Source: Marinobacter salicampi
Lineage (GTDB): Bacteria; Pseudomonadota; Gammaproteobacteria; Pseudomonadales; Oleiphilaceae
Direction: 5' to 3'
Assembly: GCF_011074795.1 (NCBI RefSeq)
Contig: NZ_JAAMPF010000002.1
Coordinates: 174,741 to 238,740 of the forward strand
DNA: 64,000 bases
In this document: positions 43,500-53,731 of the stretch, piece by piece
Layout of the letters: the number at the start of each line of letters is the position of its first letter
Numbering within the stretch: the stretch's first letter is position 1
Made by a program: the position numbers and the translations under genes
Notes under the pieces: model-generated
The model's input: the letters and a program-made list of their open reading frames with translations, nothing else
What the model was told of the DNA's origin: nothing
Databases searched by the model: none

Positions 43500-44866
43500 T
43501 AGTTTTTCACCCTGTCTTTTATCCCATCCACCACGCGATCCATGGCAGAACTGCGAGAACCCTTGACCAGCACTGTCATCGGTGGATCAAGCTGCTTTAT
43601 TATCAGGTCCACGGCTTCCCCGTGGTCTGCGCACACACTGGTTCTGTCACCGAACCCTTTCTTGTACCCCTCACAACCCGGCCCTACGGTCACGAGCTGC
43701 TCTATTCCCAGATCTCTAGCCCAACTACCGACTTCCTGATGCATGCGCTCGGACTCGGCCCCCAGTTCTGCCATGGCACCCAGTACTGCGATGCGCTTAC
43801 CAGCGCGGGTGGAAAGTACCTCAAGAGCTGCCTTCATGGCTGAGGGGTTGGCGTTATAGCTGTCGTCTACCAGCTCGATCCCCGGCCCCAGGGTTACCGG
43901 CTGCAGGCGCCCCTTGACCGGCTCCACCTCGGTCAGTCCTGGTATCAGGCTGCTATCAGGAACCCCCAGTTCTCTTAGGGCAGCGATAGTCAGCAACGCG
44001 TTGGTCATGTTGTGGTCGCCGATCAGTCTCAACTTGATATCGCAACGCCAGCCATCAGGCCCGGTAACCACAAACTCTTGCCCGCCGGTGGCCACCCGCT
44101 GCTGACCGGCATGATAGTCAGCCTGGGTCTGACGGTTACGGCTTATCGCCACCACCCGCCGCTGACCGGCTCGCCGGCGCCATATTTCAAAGGCAGGGTC
44201 ATCGGCATTCAGAACCACGGAGCCACGCTCCGATACCCCATCGATTATTTCGCCCTTGGCCTGAACGATGTTCTCGTAACTACCAAAGCCCTCGAGATGG
44301 GCTTCTCCGGCGTTGGTGAGCACCGCCACATCCGGCCGGGTGATAGATACCGTATGAGCGATTTCCCCCAGCCCGCTGGCACCCAGCTCAATCACCGCGT
44401 AACGGTGCTCCGGCAAAAGCCGAAAGAGGGTCAGCGGTGCGCCGATATGGTTATTGAGGTTGCCCTCGGTAGCCAGGGTCCGGCCCTGATGAGAGAGCAC
44501 CTGTGCCAGCATTTCCTTAACCGTGGTCTTGCCACTGCTGCCTGTCACGGCGACCACCTTCGCTGAACTCTGCTGACGGTTTGCCAGGGCAAGCCTTGCC
44601 AGGGCCCGGGTTGTGTCAGCAACCTGAATCTGCGGTAGGGCTACATCAGCTTGCGGATGGTCCACGACCGCTCCTGCGGCGCCTGCCTTGGTCGCTGCCG
44701 CAACGAACTGATGACCGTCGAAGTTCTCGCCCCGCAGCGCTACAAACAGGTCTCCGGGCTGCAAGGACCGGGTATCGGTTGAAATGCCGGTAAAAATTAC
44801 ATCTCTGGCCGCGGGCTTGGCATCGAGCCACTGAGCAGCCTCTTTCAACGAGTAGGGACGAATCAT
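43499..44866 (-). CDS. murF: UDP-MurNAc-tripeptide--D-Ala-D-Ala ligase
   Basis: MurF adds the D-Ala-D-Ala dipeptide made by DdlB. The 455 residues include [14 protein letters not shown], the ATP loop [26 protein letters not shown] and [15 protein letters not shown]. The order murE-murF-mraY is standard. It overlaps the murE stop by 4 bases. Confidence 0.97.
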   Translation of the reverse strand: MIRPYSLKEAAQWLDAKPAARDVIFTGISTDTRSLQPGDLFVALRGENFDGHQFVAAATKAGAAGAVVDHPQADVALPQIQVADTTRALARLALANRQQSSAKVVAVTGSSGKTTVKEMLAQVLSHQGRTLATEGNLNNHIGAPLTLFRLLPEHRYAVIELGASGLGEIAHTVSITRPDVAVLTNAGEAHLEGFGSYENIVQAKGEIIDGVSERGSVVLNADDPAFEIWRRRAGQRRVVAISRNRQTQADYHAGQQRVATGGQEFVVTGPDGWRCDIKLRLIGDHNMTNALLTIAALRELGVPDSSLIPGLTEVEPVKGRLQPVTLGPGIELVDDSYNANPSAMKAALEVLSTRAGKRIAVLGAMAELGAESERMHQEVGSWARDLGIEQLVTVGPGCEGYKKGFGDRTSVCADHGEAVDLIIKQLDPPMTVLVKGSRSSAMDRVVDGIKDRVKN

Positions 44867-46347
44867 GCCACACCTCCTGTCAGAGCAAGGGCAGACCTGA
44901 CTTGTTCTGCGTCACTGAACAGAATCCGCTGGCCGGACATTTCCTGCCAGGATTCATGGCCCTTGCCAGCCACCAGAACCACGTCACCTGGCTCAGCCTG
45001 GCTGACAGCGGTCCGAATGGCATCGGCACGGTCATGGATGACCTGAACTCGTTCCGGCCGGGAAAAACCTGCGATTATATCGCTGACAATAGCTTCGGGG
45101 CGCTCGCTGCGCGGGTTGTCATCAGTAATAAAAATTCGGTCAGCAGCTGCTTCAGCCTCCCGGGCCATGTCGGGGCGCTTGCCCGAGTCCCGGTCTCCGC
45201 CACAGCCGAAAACACAGATCAAAGAGCCATGGACATGCTGTCGCAAAGCTGCCAGGGCATTTTTCAGGGCGTCCGGAGTGTGGGCGTAATCGACAACGAC
45301 CTGAACACCGCCAGAACCCATGTAGGACTCGAGGCGCCCGGGCGGTGGCGATAGACGCCTGGTAGCCTGAATCACTCTCTCAACAGGTACGCCGAGACTC
45401 AACACGGCGCCGGTTGCCGCAAGCAGGTTGCTGATATTGAAGGTCCCCAACAGGGGCGCTGAAACCGTGAACTTCCCCCAGAGGCCATCTAAGGACGCCG
45501 TGAAACCATCAACTTCAACCTCCAGGCTGGTCAGCCAAAGCTCCGTCTGAGCCTCATGCAAACTATAGCGGATCCGGTCGCAACGGCCTTCCAACTGTTC
45601 GTATAGCTGCTGACCAAAGGGATCGTCGAAGTTGAGGACAGCGAAATGAAGCTCTTCCCGTGCAAAAAGCCGGGCCTTGGCGCTGCCATAAGCCTCCATC
45701 GAACCGTGGTAATCCAGATGATCACGGGTAAGGTTCGTGAATATGGCCCCGGCAATCCTGACGCCGTCGATGCGGCCCTGTTCCAGGGCATGTGACGACA
45801 CTTCCATGACCGCGGTACGTCCGCCCTGGCTGTGTATGTGAGCCAGGTTGCGATTTACGCTTACAACATCGGGCGTGGTGTGGCTGGCCGGACTCAATCG
45901 ACCGAGCATGCCGTAACCGAGGGTTCCCATAAGGCCACAGGGGTAGCCGGTGTCACTCAGAAGCTGGGCGACGTAATGACTTACCGACGTTTTGCCGTTA
46001 GTCCCGGTCACACCCAGTACCCGGAGGCGTTGAGACGGGTGCTCATAAAAACGGTCGGCAATCAGCCCCAGCCGTTCCTTGAGGCACACAACCGGCACCA
46101 CAAGAGCGCCCAGCCGCTCCTCGCACTCACCGGAGGCGTCGGCCTCAAGCAGTATCACTGTGGCGCCGGATCTGATGGCAGCCTCAACATAGTGATCAGC
46201 GGGTGTATTTGCTCCGGATATGGCGACAAAGGCATCGCCTGACCTGACTTCGCGACTGTCTGTGGTCAAACCATGGATTGTGACGTCAAAAACGGACGGT
46301 ACCGACGCGATCCCCTGCAATAATGTACTAAGTGAAGTGATGCTCAT
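44863..46347 (-). CDS. murE: UDP-MurNAc-L-Ala-D-Glu--meso-diaminopimelate ligase
   Basis: MurE adds meso-diaminopimelate. From the ATG at 46347 it has 494 residues, with a GGGGA ribosome-binding site 8 bases upstream lying in the end of ftsI; a TTG at 46368 would overlap ftsI and is less likely. Motifs are TGTNGKTSVSHY, NLTRDHLDYHGSM and DDNPRSERPE; the last specifies diaminopimelate over lysine, so the wall is of the Gram-negative type. Confidence 0.97.
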   Translation of the reverse strand: MSITSLSTLLQGIASVPSVFDVTIHGLTTDSREVRSGDAFVAISGANTPADHYVEAAIRSGATVILLEADASGECEERLGALVVPVVCLKERLGLIADRFYEHPSQRLRVLGVTGTNGKTSVSHYVAQLLSDTGYPCGLMGTLGYGMLGRLSPASHTTPDVVSVNRNLAHIHSQGGRTAVMEVSSHALEQGRIDGVRIAGAIFTNLTRDHLDYHGSMEAYGSAKARLFAREELHFAVLNFDDPFGQQLYEQLEGRCDRIRYSLHEAQTELWLTSLEVEVDGFTASLDGLWGKFTVSAPLLGTFNISNLLAATGAVLSLGVPVERVIQATRRLSPPPGRLESYMGSGGVQVVVDYAHTPDALKNALAALRQHVHGSLICVFGCGGDRDSGKRPDMAREAEAAADRIFITDDNPRSERPEAIVSDIIAGFSRPERVQVIHDRADAIRTAVSQAEPGDVVLVAGKGHESWQEMSGQRILFSDAEQVRSALALTGGVA

Positions 46348-46351
46348 GATT

Positions 46352-48097
46352 TTATCCCCGCTCCCCAACCGGCCGCTGACTGGACGCCGTGCGCTGATCC
46401 CCGAGATCCAGTTCTGGCTTCACATTGAGCAGGCGCAGCGCATCACCCATCACTCTGGAGAACACGGGCGCTGCAACCTCACCGCCGTAATACTCCCCAC
46501 CCTGTGGTGCGTCAACGGCTACAACCGTTACGATCCGGGGATTTTCTGCCGGAGCCATGCCGGCGAATATCGCCTTGTACTTACTTTTTTCATAACCGCC
46601 CCTACCCACCAGGTGGACAGTCCCGGTTTTGCCGCCTGCTGTGTAGAAGCCGAGACGGGCACGCTTGCCTGTGCCTTCTTCCACGGCCACCTGGAGCATC
46701 TTGCGAACCTCGGACGTCACGCCCTCAGACAACACCCGCTCTCCTACTGGCGGCTTATCGAGCTTCAGCAGGCTCAGCGGATATCGAATACCACCGTTTG
46801 CCAGCACCATATAGGCTTGGGCCAATTGCAGGGCATTCACACTCATGCCGTAACCGTAAGACAGGGTGACTTCCTCTACCGGCCGCCACCTGGGAGGACT
46901 CGGCAGAACACCTACCGCCTCGCCGGGAAAGCCAACACCGGTGGCCTGGCCCAGTCCCAGACGATAGTAGAGGTTCCGGATTGCATCGCCGCCCAGCTTG
47001 GTTGCGATATGACTGATGCCCACGTTGCTGGATTTAGCCACTATGCCGGTAAGATCCAGAACGTTGTAATTAACAGAATCACGGATAGTAAAACGCCCGA
47101 AGCGCCGGTAGCCCGGCGAGGTATCAATTTTGGTGTCCGGTTTGTAAAGACCGCTTTCCAGCGCAGCCGCGATGGTAACGGGCTTCATGGTAGAGCCGGG
47201 TTCAAACAGGTCGGTAATGGCCTTGTTGCGCAGCCCCTGAGCACTGATCCGGTTGCGATCGTTGGGGTTATAGGACTCCTGGTTCACCATTGCCAGCACT
47301 TCTCCGGTGTCCACGTCCAGCATGACCAGTGTTCCGCCCCGGGCGTCGTGTGCCTGGACCACAGCTTTTAACTCACGATAAGCAAGGTACTGCAACCGAA
47401 GATCAATACTCAGAGTCATGTTGCGACCAGGATCGGCATCCCGGATCAGTGACAGATCCTTGATCACCCGTCCCCGGTTATCTTTCAGAACCCGCTTACT
47501 GCCAAGAGTTCCGCTCAGCCAGTCATTGAACGAGAGCTCGATGCCTTCCTGGCCCCGCTCATCAATATCAGTGAAACCCACCACATGAGCCGTTACCTCG
47601 CCCGCGGGGTAGTAGCGACGGTACTCACGACGGTTATAGAGGCCAGGGATTTCCAGTGCCATTGCCGCCTTCGCTGTGGACGGCTGCACTTTGCGCTGGA
47701 GGTACATGAACTCACGGCTCTGGTAAGTGCGCAGACGTTCTCTCAGACCACCTTCGCTCAAGCCCAACAGACGCACCAGGTTGGCAAGCCTGGGATCATC
47801 GACCGTCATCTCCTGAGGATTTACCCACAAGGTATTGACGGGCGTGCTGACCGCCAACGGCTCACCGTAACGATCGGAGATCATTCCCCTATGGGCATCA
47901 ATAGGCTCGACACGAATGGTCCGCACATCCCCCTGCTGCCGCAAAAATGCCTGATCCACCACGTGCAGATCAATCAGCCGCCAGCCCAATGCCAGCACTA
48001 CCGCGAAGAAGACACCCAGCACAGATGCAAATCGCCAGGCGCTGAGCCCGGCAATCAGATACTGTGAAACGGTTTTTGTCTTTCCTTGCTCTGGCAC
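46352..48097 (-). CDS. ftsI: Septal peptidoglycan transpeptidase FtsI (PBP3)
   Basis: FtsI is the class B penicillin-binding protein that cross-links septal peptidoglycan. The 581-residue protein has one N-terminal membrane helix (about 20-42), a pedestal domain, and the transpeptidase domain with EPGSTMKPVTIA (Ser nucleophile), AKSSNVGIS (SxN) and GGKTGTVHLV (KTG). It lies 44 bases after ftsL and ends 4 bases before murE. Confidence 0.97.
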   Translation of the reverse strand: MPEQGKTKTVSQYLIAGLSAWRFASVLGVFFAVVLALGWRLIDLHVVDQAFLRQQGDVRTIRVEPIDAHRGMISDRYGEPLAVSTPVNTLWVNPQEMTVDDPRLANLVRLLGLSEGGLRERLRTYQSREFMYLQRKVQPSTAKAAMALEIPGLYNRREYRRYYPAGEVTAHVVGFTDIDERGQEGIELSFNDWLSGTLGSKRVLKDNRGRVIKDLSLIRDADPGRNMTLSIDLRLQYLAYRELKAVVQAHDARGGTLVMLDVDTGEVLAMVNQESYNPNDRNRISAQGLRNKAITDLFEPGSTMKPVTIAAALESGLYKPDTKIDTSPGYRRFGRFTIRDSVNYNVLDLTGIVAKSSNVGISHIATKLGGDAIRNLYYRLGLGQATGVGFPGEAVGVLPSPPRWRPVEEVTLSYGYGMSVNALQLAQAYMVLANGGIRYPLSLLKLDKPPVGERVLSEGVTSEVRKMLQVAVEEGTGKRARLGFYTAGGKTGTVHLVGRGGYEKSKYKAIFAGMAPAENPRIVTVVAVDAPQGGEYYGGEVAAPVFSRVMGDALRLLNVKPELDLGDQRTASSQRPVGERG

Positions 48098-48141
48098 GTC
48101 GCCACCTTATTAGCCGGGCTGGGGGAACCCCGATTCATTGT

Positions 48142-48552
48142 TTATTTTATGAGTGCGACTGACTCACTGACACCCGGCACAAGAACAATAGAGTCCCTGC
48201 CAGGCACAACCATCGTATGCTGTTCGGCTATGCGTCTTTCTATGTGGCTGTGAGCGCTCAGTGCGCTCTGCTCCAGCAGCAACTGGCTCCACTGCCTCTG
48301 CAGCGCGTCCCGCTCGGCATGGAGCTCCGACAAGGTGTTGAAAAGCTGACGGTTTTGATGAGCACTGACGATAACGCCAATAGCTGACGCGATAAGCACA
48401 ACCACCAGACCCACTGTTACGGCCACTTCTTTGCGATAAAGACCGGTGAAGATCCTGCGCGATAGCCTTATAGCGCTGGATACGCCCTGGCGCATTTTCT
48501 GCCTGTTCAGAACTGCCTCTTTAGCTGGCCGTTCAATGGTTACTGCGCTCAT
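48142..48552 (-). CDS. ftsL: Cell division protein FtsL
   Basis: FtsL forms a coiled-coil complex with FtsB and FtsQ. The 136-residue product has a cytoplasmic basic tail of about 45 residues, one membrane helix ([21 protein letters not shown]), then a leucine-zipper-like periplasmic coil ([20 protein letters not shown]). Sequence is divergent in the family; the assignment rests on topology and position between rsmH and ftsI. It overlaps rsmH by 4 bases. Confidence 0.93.
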   Translation of the reverse strand: MSAVTIERPAKEAVLNRQKMRQGVSSAIRLSRRIFTGLYRKEVAVTVGLVVVLIASAIGVIVSAHQNRQLFNTLSELHAERDALQRQWSQLLLEQSALSAHSHIERRIAEQHTMVVPGRDSIVLVPGVSESVALIK

Positions 48553-49529
48553 GACGAGCCTCCTGCCTGAACTGTCTCCGGGCGTCTTTCCAAAACCCGC
48601 ATAACGGCACTTCTGGCGCGCACGTTGTCACTGACTTCATCGGACGTCGCTTTTAACGCCTTGCTTACAAGCCGAAATGGCGTTTCGGTCTCACTGGCGG
48701 TTACCGGCAACCCCCTAGGCAGCTGCGGCCCCCGGACCAGGTCCCGCATAAACCTTTTGACGATCCGGTCTTCCAGCGAATGAAAGCTGATAACGACCAG
48801 CCGGCCCCCCGGTGCGAGACGAGCGACAGACCCTTTCAGTCCGACCTCCAGGTCATCCAGCTCCCGGTTGATAAAGATTCGGATGGCCTGGAATGCACGC
48901 GTCGCCGGATGCTTGTGCTTCTCTTTCTTAGGCACAGCAGCAGCTACCAGCTCCGCCAGCTGGCGCGTGGTCGTAATCGGTGCCTCCAGCCTTTGCTGTA
49001 CCACTGAACGAGCGATACGGCGGGAGAAACGCTCCTCGCCGTATCGCCAGATGACATCTGCAATGTCCGCTTCATCCGCACTGTTCAGCCATTGCGCTGC
49101 ACTGGGTGACTGATGCGGATTCATGCGCATATCCAACGGGCCGTCACGCATGAAGCTGAAACCCCGGTTGGCGTCGTCGAGCTGGGGCGACGAAACGCCC
49201 AGGTCAAGCAACACACCGTCAAGTTGCTGCCAGCCTTTGGCGTCGGCCTCTGCCTCGACGTCTGCGAACGAACCGTGTCTCATATCGAAGCGGTCGTCGG
49301 ACTGGGCGAGGCGGCTCCCTGTCTCTACAGCAATTGGGTCCTTGTCTATACCCAACAGACGACCCTCGGAGCCGAGCTTCGAGAGAATAAGTCGACTGTG
49401 CCCCCCGCGTCCGAAGGTGCCGTCAACATAGCGGCCATCGAGAGGCCCCACCAGAAAGTCCACAGCCGATTCCAGCAGCACCGACCTGTGCCCAGCACCC
49501 GCACCATTGTCAGGTTTTGGCTCACTCAT
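48549..49529 (-). CDS. rsmH: 16S rRNA (cytosine(1402)-N(4))-methyltransferase
   Basis: RsmH (MraW) methylates N4 of C1402 in 16S rRNA, the same nucleotide that RsmI (also in this window) modifies at the 2'-O. The 326 residues contain [29 protein letters not shown] (SAM loop), [20 protein letters not shown], and FRAIR-like [13 protein letters not shown]. It overlaps the mraZ stop by 4 bases. Confidence 0.97.
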   Translation of the reverse strand: MSEPKPDNGAGAGHRSVLLESAVDFLVGPLDGRYVDGTFGRGGHSRLILSKLGSEGRLLGIDKDPIAVETGSRLAQSDDRFDMRHGSFADVEAEADAKGWQQLDGVLLDLGVSSPQLDDANRGFSFMRDGPLDMRMNPHQSPSAAQWLNSADEADIADVIWRYGEERFSRRIARSVVQQRLEAPITTTRQLAELVAAAVPKKEKHKHPATRAFQAIRIFINRELDDLEVGLKGSVARLAPGGRLVVISFHSLEDRIVKRFMRDLVRGPQLPRGLPVTASETETPFRLVSKALKATSDEVSDNVRARSAVMRVLERRPETVQAGGSS

Positions 49530-49978
49530 AAAGACAGCGCCTCCATTTCTGGTGGCAGCTCATCATCATCAGCAGGTTCATCCAGCCAAGAGAACCAGCG
49601 CTCTTCGCTCCATAGCTCGAGTTTTTTACCCTGTCCTATCAGCATCAGCTTCTTTTCCAAAAGGGCATAGCTGCGAAGCGTCGGCGGAACCAGAATACGA
49701 CCGGCGCTATCCAGTTCCAGCGGCGTGGCATGGCCCAACACAAGACGCTGAAGCCGGCGTGCTTTCTTGTGCATGTTGGGCAGGCCCTCGATCTGCGCCC
49801 TGACAGCCTCCCATTGAGGCTCGGGGTACATCAGCAGACAGCGCTCTTCATCAGCATTTGCCGTTAACACAATGCGGCCGCCACAGACTTGCGCAAGGTC
49901 TTCACGCACCCGTGCGGGGATCGCCAGGCGACCCTTTGCATCCATGTTAATGGCATGACTGCCAAGAAAATTGCTCAT
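49526..49978 (-). CDS. mraZ: Transcriptional regulator MraZ
   Basis: MraZ is an AbrB-fold ring-forming protein that represses the dcw operon by binding repeats near its promoter. The 150 residues have two swapped SpoVT-AbrB units, with [16 protein letters not shown] in the first and [15 protein letters not shown] in the second, and an acidic C-terminal tail. It is the first gene of the 16-gene run from mraZ to lpxC. Four regularly spaced repeats lie just upstream. Confidence 0.96.
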   Translation of the reverse strand: MSNFLGSHAINMDAKGRLAIPARVREDLAQVCGGRIVLTANADEERCLLMYPEPQWEAVRAQIEGLPNMHKKARRLQRLVLGHATPLELDSAGRILVPPTLRSYALLEKKLMLIGQGKKLELWSEERWFSWLDEPADDDELPPEMEALSL

Positions 49979-50049
49979 CCGCGCTGACTCTGAGGTGCGT
50001 GATCGGGTGCGGTGGGTACCAGGTGGGCTCAGGTAAGTGGTCTATTTTC

Positions 50050-50105
50050 CCACCAATCCCCGCTTAAAAACCACCAAAAACCACTAGAAACCACTTTTTA
50101 CCACT
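50050..50105 (-). promoter_or_regulatory. MraZ-type operator repeats
   Basis: On the minus strand, GTGGT or GGTGG units start every 10 bases: blocks at 50071-50075, 50081-50085, 50091-50095 and 50101-50105 read GGTGG, AGTGG, AGTGG, AGTGG, each followed by a T/A-rich five-base spacer. A further GGTGG lies at 50050-50054. MraZ is known to bind G-rich direct repeats with a 10-bp period upstream of mraZ. The array begins 7 bases past the -10 box, so binding would cover the start site. Confidence 0.75.
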
Positions 50106-50112
50106 TCTGCAC

Positions 50113-50141
50113 ACTATAGAAACACGTCGAGGACAATGCAA
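50113..50141 (-). promoter_or_regulatory. Promoter of the mraZ-dcw operon
   Basis: On the minus strand TTGCAT (50136-50141) and TATAGT (50113-50118) are spaced by exactly 17 bases, about 135 bases before the mraZ ATG. The -10 matches the sigma70 consensus in five of six positions. The adjoining downstream repeats support it as the regulated dcw promoter. Confidence 0.65.
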
Positions 50142-50376
50142 GCGACGCAACAGGCGTCGCACATGAGAAAGTTTCTTCTAAGACAAGGGGTTACAGACCA
50201 AGATCTAGCTCAAACCGGACATTACGGATAAGAAAAACCTATAAATCAACGACATGCAATTTATATTGAACTTGGCAAGTGAGGTTTAAGATTATTTGGC
50301 TATAACGGACGGGGAATGCGCACGAACGCTGTCACATGTTGCAGCCTCGCACGATCGCGAGGGTGAGCGGGAATTT

Positions 50377-50723
50377 GGCGAGCTCGCCGATAAGCCGGGT
50401 TCTGTCGTGGACAGTCATTCGTCTAGGGCCTGCGTCACCACAGGCCTCAAGCGACCTACCCGAGTCCAGCGCGGGCCACGCCATCGGACTCCTATTTGGT
50501 CTTGCTCCAGGTGGGGTTTTCCATCGCCGTGAACTGTTGCCAGTCACGCGGTGCGCTCTTACCGCACCATTTCACCCTTACCGGCGCCCGAAGGCGCTTA
50601 GGCGGTATACTTTCTGCTGCACTTTCCGTCGGCTCACGCCGCCCAGGCGTTACCTGGCACCTTGCCCTGCGGAGCCCGGACTTTCCTCCCCCAGCGGACT
50701 GGCGGCGACTGTCTGGCGAGCTC
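50377..50723 (-). ncRNA. rnpB: RNase P RNA (bacterial type A)
   Basis: The RNA is the catalytic subunit of RNase P, which removes 5' leaders from pre-tRNAs. On the minus strand the 5' part has the hallmark GAGGAAAGTCCGGGCTCC after CAGACAGTCGCCGC, and the 3' part ends AACCCGGCTTATCGG. The terminal P1 helix is visible: GAGCTCGCC at the 5' end (50715-50723) pairs with GGCGAGCTC (50380-50388). The length of about 347 fits type A. The 5' end is inferred from P1 and the promoter. The location between rsmI and mraZ matches Pseudomonas. Confidence 0.96.
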
Positions 50724-50730
50724 AGGCGAG

Positions 50731-50759
50731 ACCATACCGGCGGCTCCGGTCCGGCGCAA
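50731..50759 (-). promoter_or_regulatory. rnpB promoter
   Basis: On the minus strand TTGCGC (50754-50759) and TATGGT (50731-50736) are 17 bases apart, and the -10 ends 7 bases before the predicted RNA 5' end at 50723. The exact geometry supports it. Confidence 0.7.
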
Positions 50760-50808
50760 GTAAATTCGTACCGCCCAGATAACGAGCCTCAGGCACAACC
50801 CATACCCG

Positions 50809-51681
50809 TTACTCATTCTTTATCGTCAGCGCACGTTGATAGAGGTCGTTTTTCGCCAGTCCGGTCAATTCAGACCCTAGCTGGGCCACTTTCTTGACCG
50901 GCAGCTCGGCCAGCAAAAGCCGCAAAAACTTATCAACATCCAGCCCTGCATGCGCTTCTGCAGACGCCTCGGCGCCTTCCACCATGACCACAAACTCCCC
51001 TTTCGTGGCGTACGGATCAGCAGCTAGCTGATCACAGATGTCGGCAGCCGAGCCCGAGTAAAAGGTTTCAAAAGCCTTGGTTAACTCCCTCGCCAGAACC
51101 ACTTGGCGCCCAGCCCCCATTACCTCTGAAATAGCCGAAGCTGTTTCCAGGATACGATGGGGTGACTCATAGAAAATCAGGGTAGCCGTTTCACCAGCCA
51201 GATCTTCTAACGCAGCCTTGCGAGCACCCCGTTTGGCTGGCAAAAAGCCTTCGAAAAGAAACCGGTCTGTCGCCAGACCAGCAGCGCTGAGCGCGGCGAC
51301 GAGAGCACAGGGCCCGGGCACTGGCACCACGCGCACACCGCTTTGCCGGGCCTGCCGCACCAGCACATAGCCAGGGTCGGAAATCAGTGGTGTTCCGGCA
51401 TCTGAAACGAGGGCAATGCTGGCGCCGGAAACCAACTTGTCGACCACAGCGCCGGCCTTATCGCGCTCATTATGATCATGAATCGCCATCATGGTCTTCT
51501 TGAGGCCCAGGTGCTGGAGGAGCCTCCCGGTATGACGGGTATCTTCAGCGGCAATCACATCCGCCTGGCTGATCACCGAGATCGCCCGGGGCGAAAGGTC
51601 GTCAAGATTGCCGATGGGAGTAGCAACGATGTAAAGCACGCCTTCTTTTTTAGGGCCTGTTTGAGCGGAGTCGGGGTTCAC
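50809..51681 (-). CDS. rsmI: 16S rRNA (cytidine(1402)-2'-O)-methyltransferase
   Basis: RsmI methylates the ribose of C1402 in 16S rRNA. The 290-residue protein shows LYIVATPIGNLDDLSPRA, AAEDTRHTGRLL, ALVSDAGTPLISDPGY and VPGPCALVAALSAAGL, the tetrapyrrole-methylase-fold motifs of the family. It is divergent from lpoA with 140 bases between, a conserved arrangement. rnpB is downstream. Confidence 0.96.
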   Translation of the reverse strand: MNPDSAQTGPKKEGVLYIVATPIGNLDDLSPRAISVISQADVIAAEDTRHTGRLLQHLGLKKTMMAIHDHNERDKAGAVVDKLVSGASIALVSDAGTPLISDPGYVLVRQARQSGVRVVPVPGPCALVAALSAAGLATDRFLFEGFLPAKRGARKAALEDLAGETATLIFYESPHRILETASAISEVMGAGRQVVLARELTKAFETFYSGSAADICDQLAADPYATKGEFVVMVEGAEASAEAHAGLDVDKFLRLLLAELPVKKVAQLGSELTGLAKNDLYQRALTIKNE

Positions 51682-51821
51682 TCGATACCTTCTTTTATCA
51701 CTCTGAATGCAAGCAACATCATGAGAAATGGAGCGCGAACTGGTAAACTTTGAGTTCGAGCATGATGCCGGCCTTCCACCGGTGCCACAAGCGTAACTCC
51801 CGGGAGCTGTGTAAACCAGAC

Positions 51822-53705
51822 ATGACAGACCAACTTCGGACTCTCCGTTACCCCGCCACCCTGGTGCTGGCCCTGCTACTCCTGCTGGCCGGCTGCACTC
51901 CGGTTTCCTTCAACCCGGAGGCAGATCAAAGCCCAGATCAACTGCTGGACAGCGCTCGGGATATGAATGACCGCGCTGAAGCCCAGCGTCTCCTCCTGCA
52001 AGCTGCGGATCGCTTCCAGGGCGAAGGGCAGCACCGGGACGCACGTAAACTGTTACAGAGCGACATTTTCGACCCCACCACTGAAACGAGCAAGTCGCAG
52101 CACCTGTTGCTCTCCATGGCGAGCGCTGTTGCCCTGGAAGACCGAACCTGGGCAACGAGCCTTGCTGAATCCCTGGACCTCGACCAATTCCAACGTTATC
52201 GGGATGGACTTCAGGAGCAAGCGGCGCAACTGCAGACAGAGACCTTCAAGCTGGCCCAGAAACCTTTGCAGGCCGCCCTTACACTGATAAGCGCGGGGCC
52301 TTTGCTCGCCATGGACGATGCCGAGCGAAACGATGAAATCTGGCAACTGCTCAAAAAAACGCCTGCCGATCTCGTAGCCGATCGGAGCGAGAGCGCCATC
52401 GGCTTTGATACCCAGGGTTGGCTCGAGCTCGCCCTGATTCTTCGGGAATCGGGTATGACTCTGGAATCTCAGGGCCGGGCAGTTCGGGACTGGCAGAACA
52501 ATTGGGCCGGGCACCCCGCAGCTGAACAACTGCCCAGTGAGCTTGCGCTAATCATGAACCTGTCCCAGGAACGGCCAGAACTTATCGCCCTGGCACTTCC
52601 TCTTAGCGGCCCTTTGGCCAGCGCAGGCACCGCGATCAGAGAGGGCTTCATGGCCGCTTTTTATGGCGACGAAGCCCGACGTGACTATGACATTATTATC
52701 ACTGTAACCGACACTCATGAAAAGAACTTTACCGAGGTCTACGATCAACTCCGTCGCGAAAATCCGGACCTTATCGTTGGCCCACTTGAGAAGGAGGCCC
52801 TGGCCTCAGTTATGGAGCGCGACTCCATGCCAGTCCCTTTAATGGCCTTGAATTATTACGACCAGCAGAGCGAGGCACCGGATCGACTGTACCAGTTCGG
52901 GCTGTCTGCCGAGGACGAAGCGCGACAAATTGCCAAGCGACTGGAAGAGGAAGATCTGGATCAGGTACTGGTCCTGATTCCTGACGGAGACTGGGGTGAT
53001 CGGGTCGAAGCTGCGTTACTGGCAAGCCTGGAAGAGACCGGAGGTACTGCGCTCAGCATCGAGCGTTTCTTCCGCACCGATAACCTGCGTGAGGTAACCG
53101 CGGACCTACTGGGCATAAACACCAGTCGTCAGCGCGCAATCGCGGTGGAACAGACTGTAGGCCAGAACATCGAATTCGAACCCCGGCGACGTCAAGATGT
53201 GGATGCCATTGTGATGATTGCGCCGCCGACACTGGCCAGGCAGTTCAAGCCACTGTTCGCGTTCTATTTCGCGAGCAACATACCGGTCTATTCCTCATCG
53301 CTCGTTTATGAAGGCAAGCCCGATCCTTCCCGTGACCGCGATCTGGACCAGGTGCGCTTTACCGATCTGCCCTGGGTACTGGATTCAGACCAACGCTTTC
53401 GGCAGACCGCAGGGGAAGCTTTTCCGAATATGGGCGGGCAATTGGGCCGTCTGTTTGCAATGGGAGCAGATGCCTATCACTTGAGCGCCCGCTTGCCGGT
53501 CCTCAAGCAAGTGGAAGGTAGCGCACTAGAAGGCCAGACTGGGCGTCTAACCATGTCGAAGGATGGGCGAATCAGGCGCGAGCAGATGTGGGCCATTTTC
53601 CAGAAAGGAGAGCCGCAGACTTTACTGCCTACTGACCAGTCGGACGAACAACAGCCCGAGGCGCAGGAAAAAGAGGACAGCATTCCGGAGACCGGAACTC
53701 TCTAG
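51822..53705 (+). CDS. lpoA: Outer-membrane lipoprotein LpoA (activator of PBP1a)
   Basis: LpoA stimulates penicillin-binding protein 1a from the outer membrane. The protein is 627 residues from the ATG at 51822 and begins with a lipoprotein signal whose lipobox is LLAGC (Cys25). The N-terminal half is helical TPR-like; the C-terminal half (from about 255) is a periplasmic-binding-protein fold starting at LIALALPLSGPLASAGTAIREGFMA. The +2 residue after Cys is Thr, not Asp, consistent with outer-membrane sorting. An upstream start at 51750 would add 24 residues before the signal and is rejected. Confidence 0.93.
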   Translation: MTDQLRTLRYPATLVLALLLLLAGCTPVSFNPEADQSPDQLLDSARDMNDRAEAQRLLLQAADRFQGEGQHRDARKLLQSDIFDPTTETSKSQHLLLSMASAVALEDRTWATSLAESLDLDQFQRYRDGLQEQAAQLQTETFKLAQKPLQAALTLISAGPLLAMDDAERNDEIWQLLKKTPADLVADRSESAIGFDTQGWLELALILRESGMTLESQGRAVRDWQNNWAGHPAAEQLPSELALIMNLSQERPELIALALPLSGPLASAGTAIREGFMAAFYGDEARRDYDIIITVTDTHEKNFTEVYDQLRRENPDLIVGPLEKEALASVMERDSMPVPLMALNYYDQQSEAPDRLYQFGLSAEDEARQIAKRLEEEDLDQVLVLIPDGDWGDRVEAALLASLEETGGTALSIERFFRTDNLREVTADLLGINTSRQRAIAVEQTVGQNIEFEPRRRQDVDAIVMIAPPTLARQFKPLFAFYFASNIPVYSSSLVYEGKPDPSRDRDLDQVRFTDLPWVLDSDQRFRQTAGEAFPNMGGQLGRLFAMGADAYHLSARLPVLKQVEGSALEGQTGRLTMSKDGRIRREQMWAIFQKGEPQTLLPTDQSDEQQPEAQEKEDSIPETGTL

Positions 53706-53731
53706 TTTCGGCACAACCTCCATAGATTAAT

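Larger units (their letters stand above)
49979..50376. other. Intergenic region between mraZ and rnpB
   Basis: These 398 bases contain the mraZ promoter and operator-like repeats (49979-50141) and an AT-richer part (50142-50300) with no gene. On the plus strand, GTGGG also occurs twice 11 bases apart at about 50011-50034, opposite in orientation to the main repeats. A short GC-rich hairpin, CCTCGC-6-GCGAGG (about 50345-50362), lies past the rnpB 3' end but has no T-run. Confidence 0.6.

Noticed and set aside
46220..47371. Open frame of 383 codons opposite ftsI/murE
   Set aside because: Antisense to two certain genes with no protein-like features.
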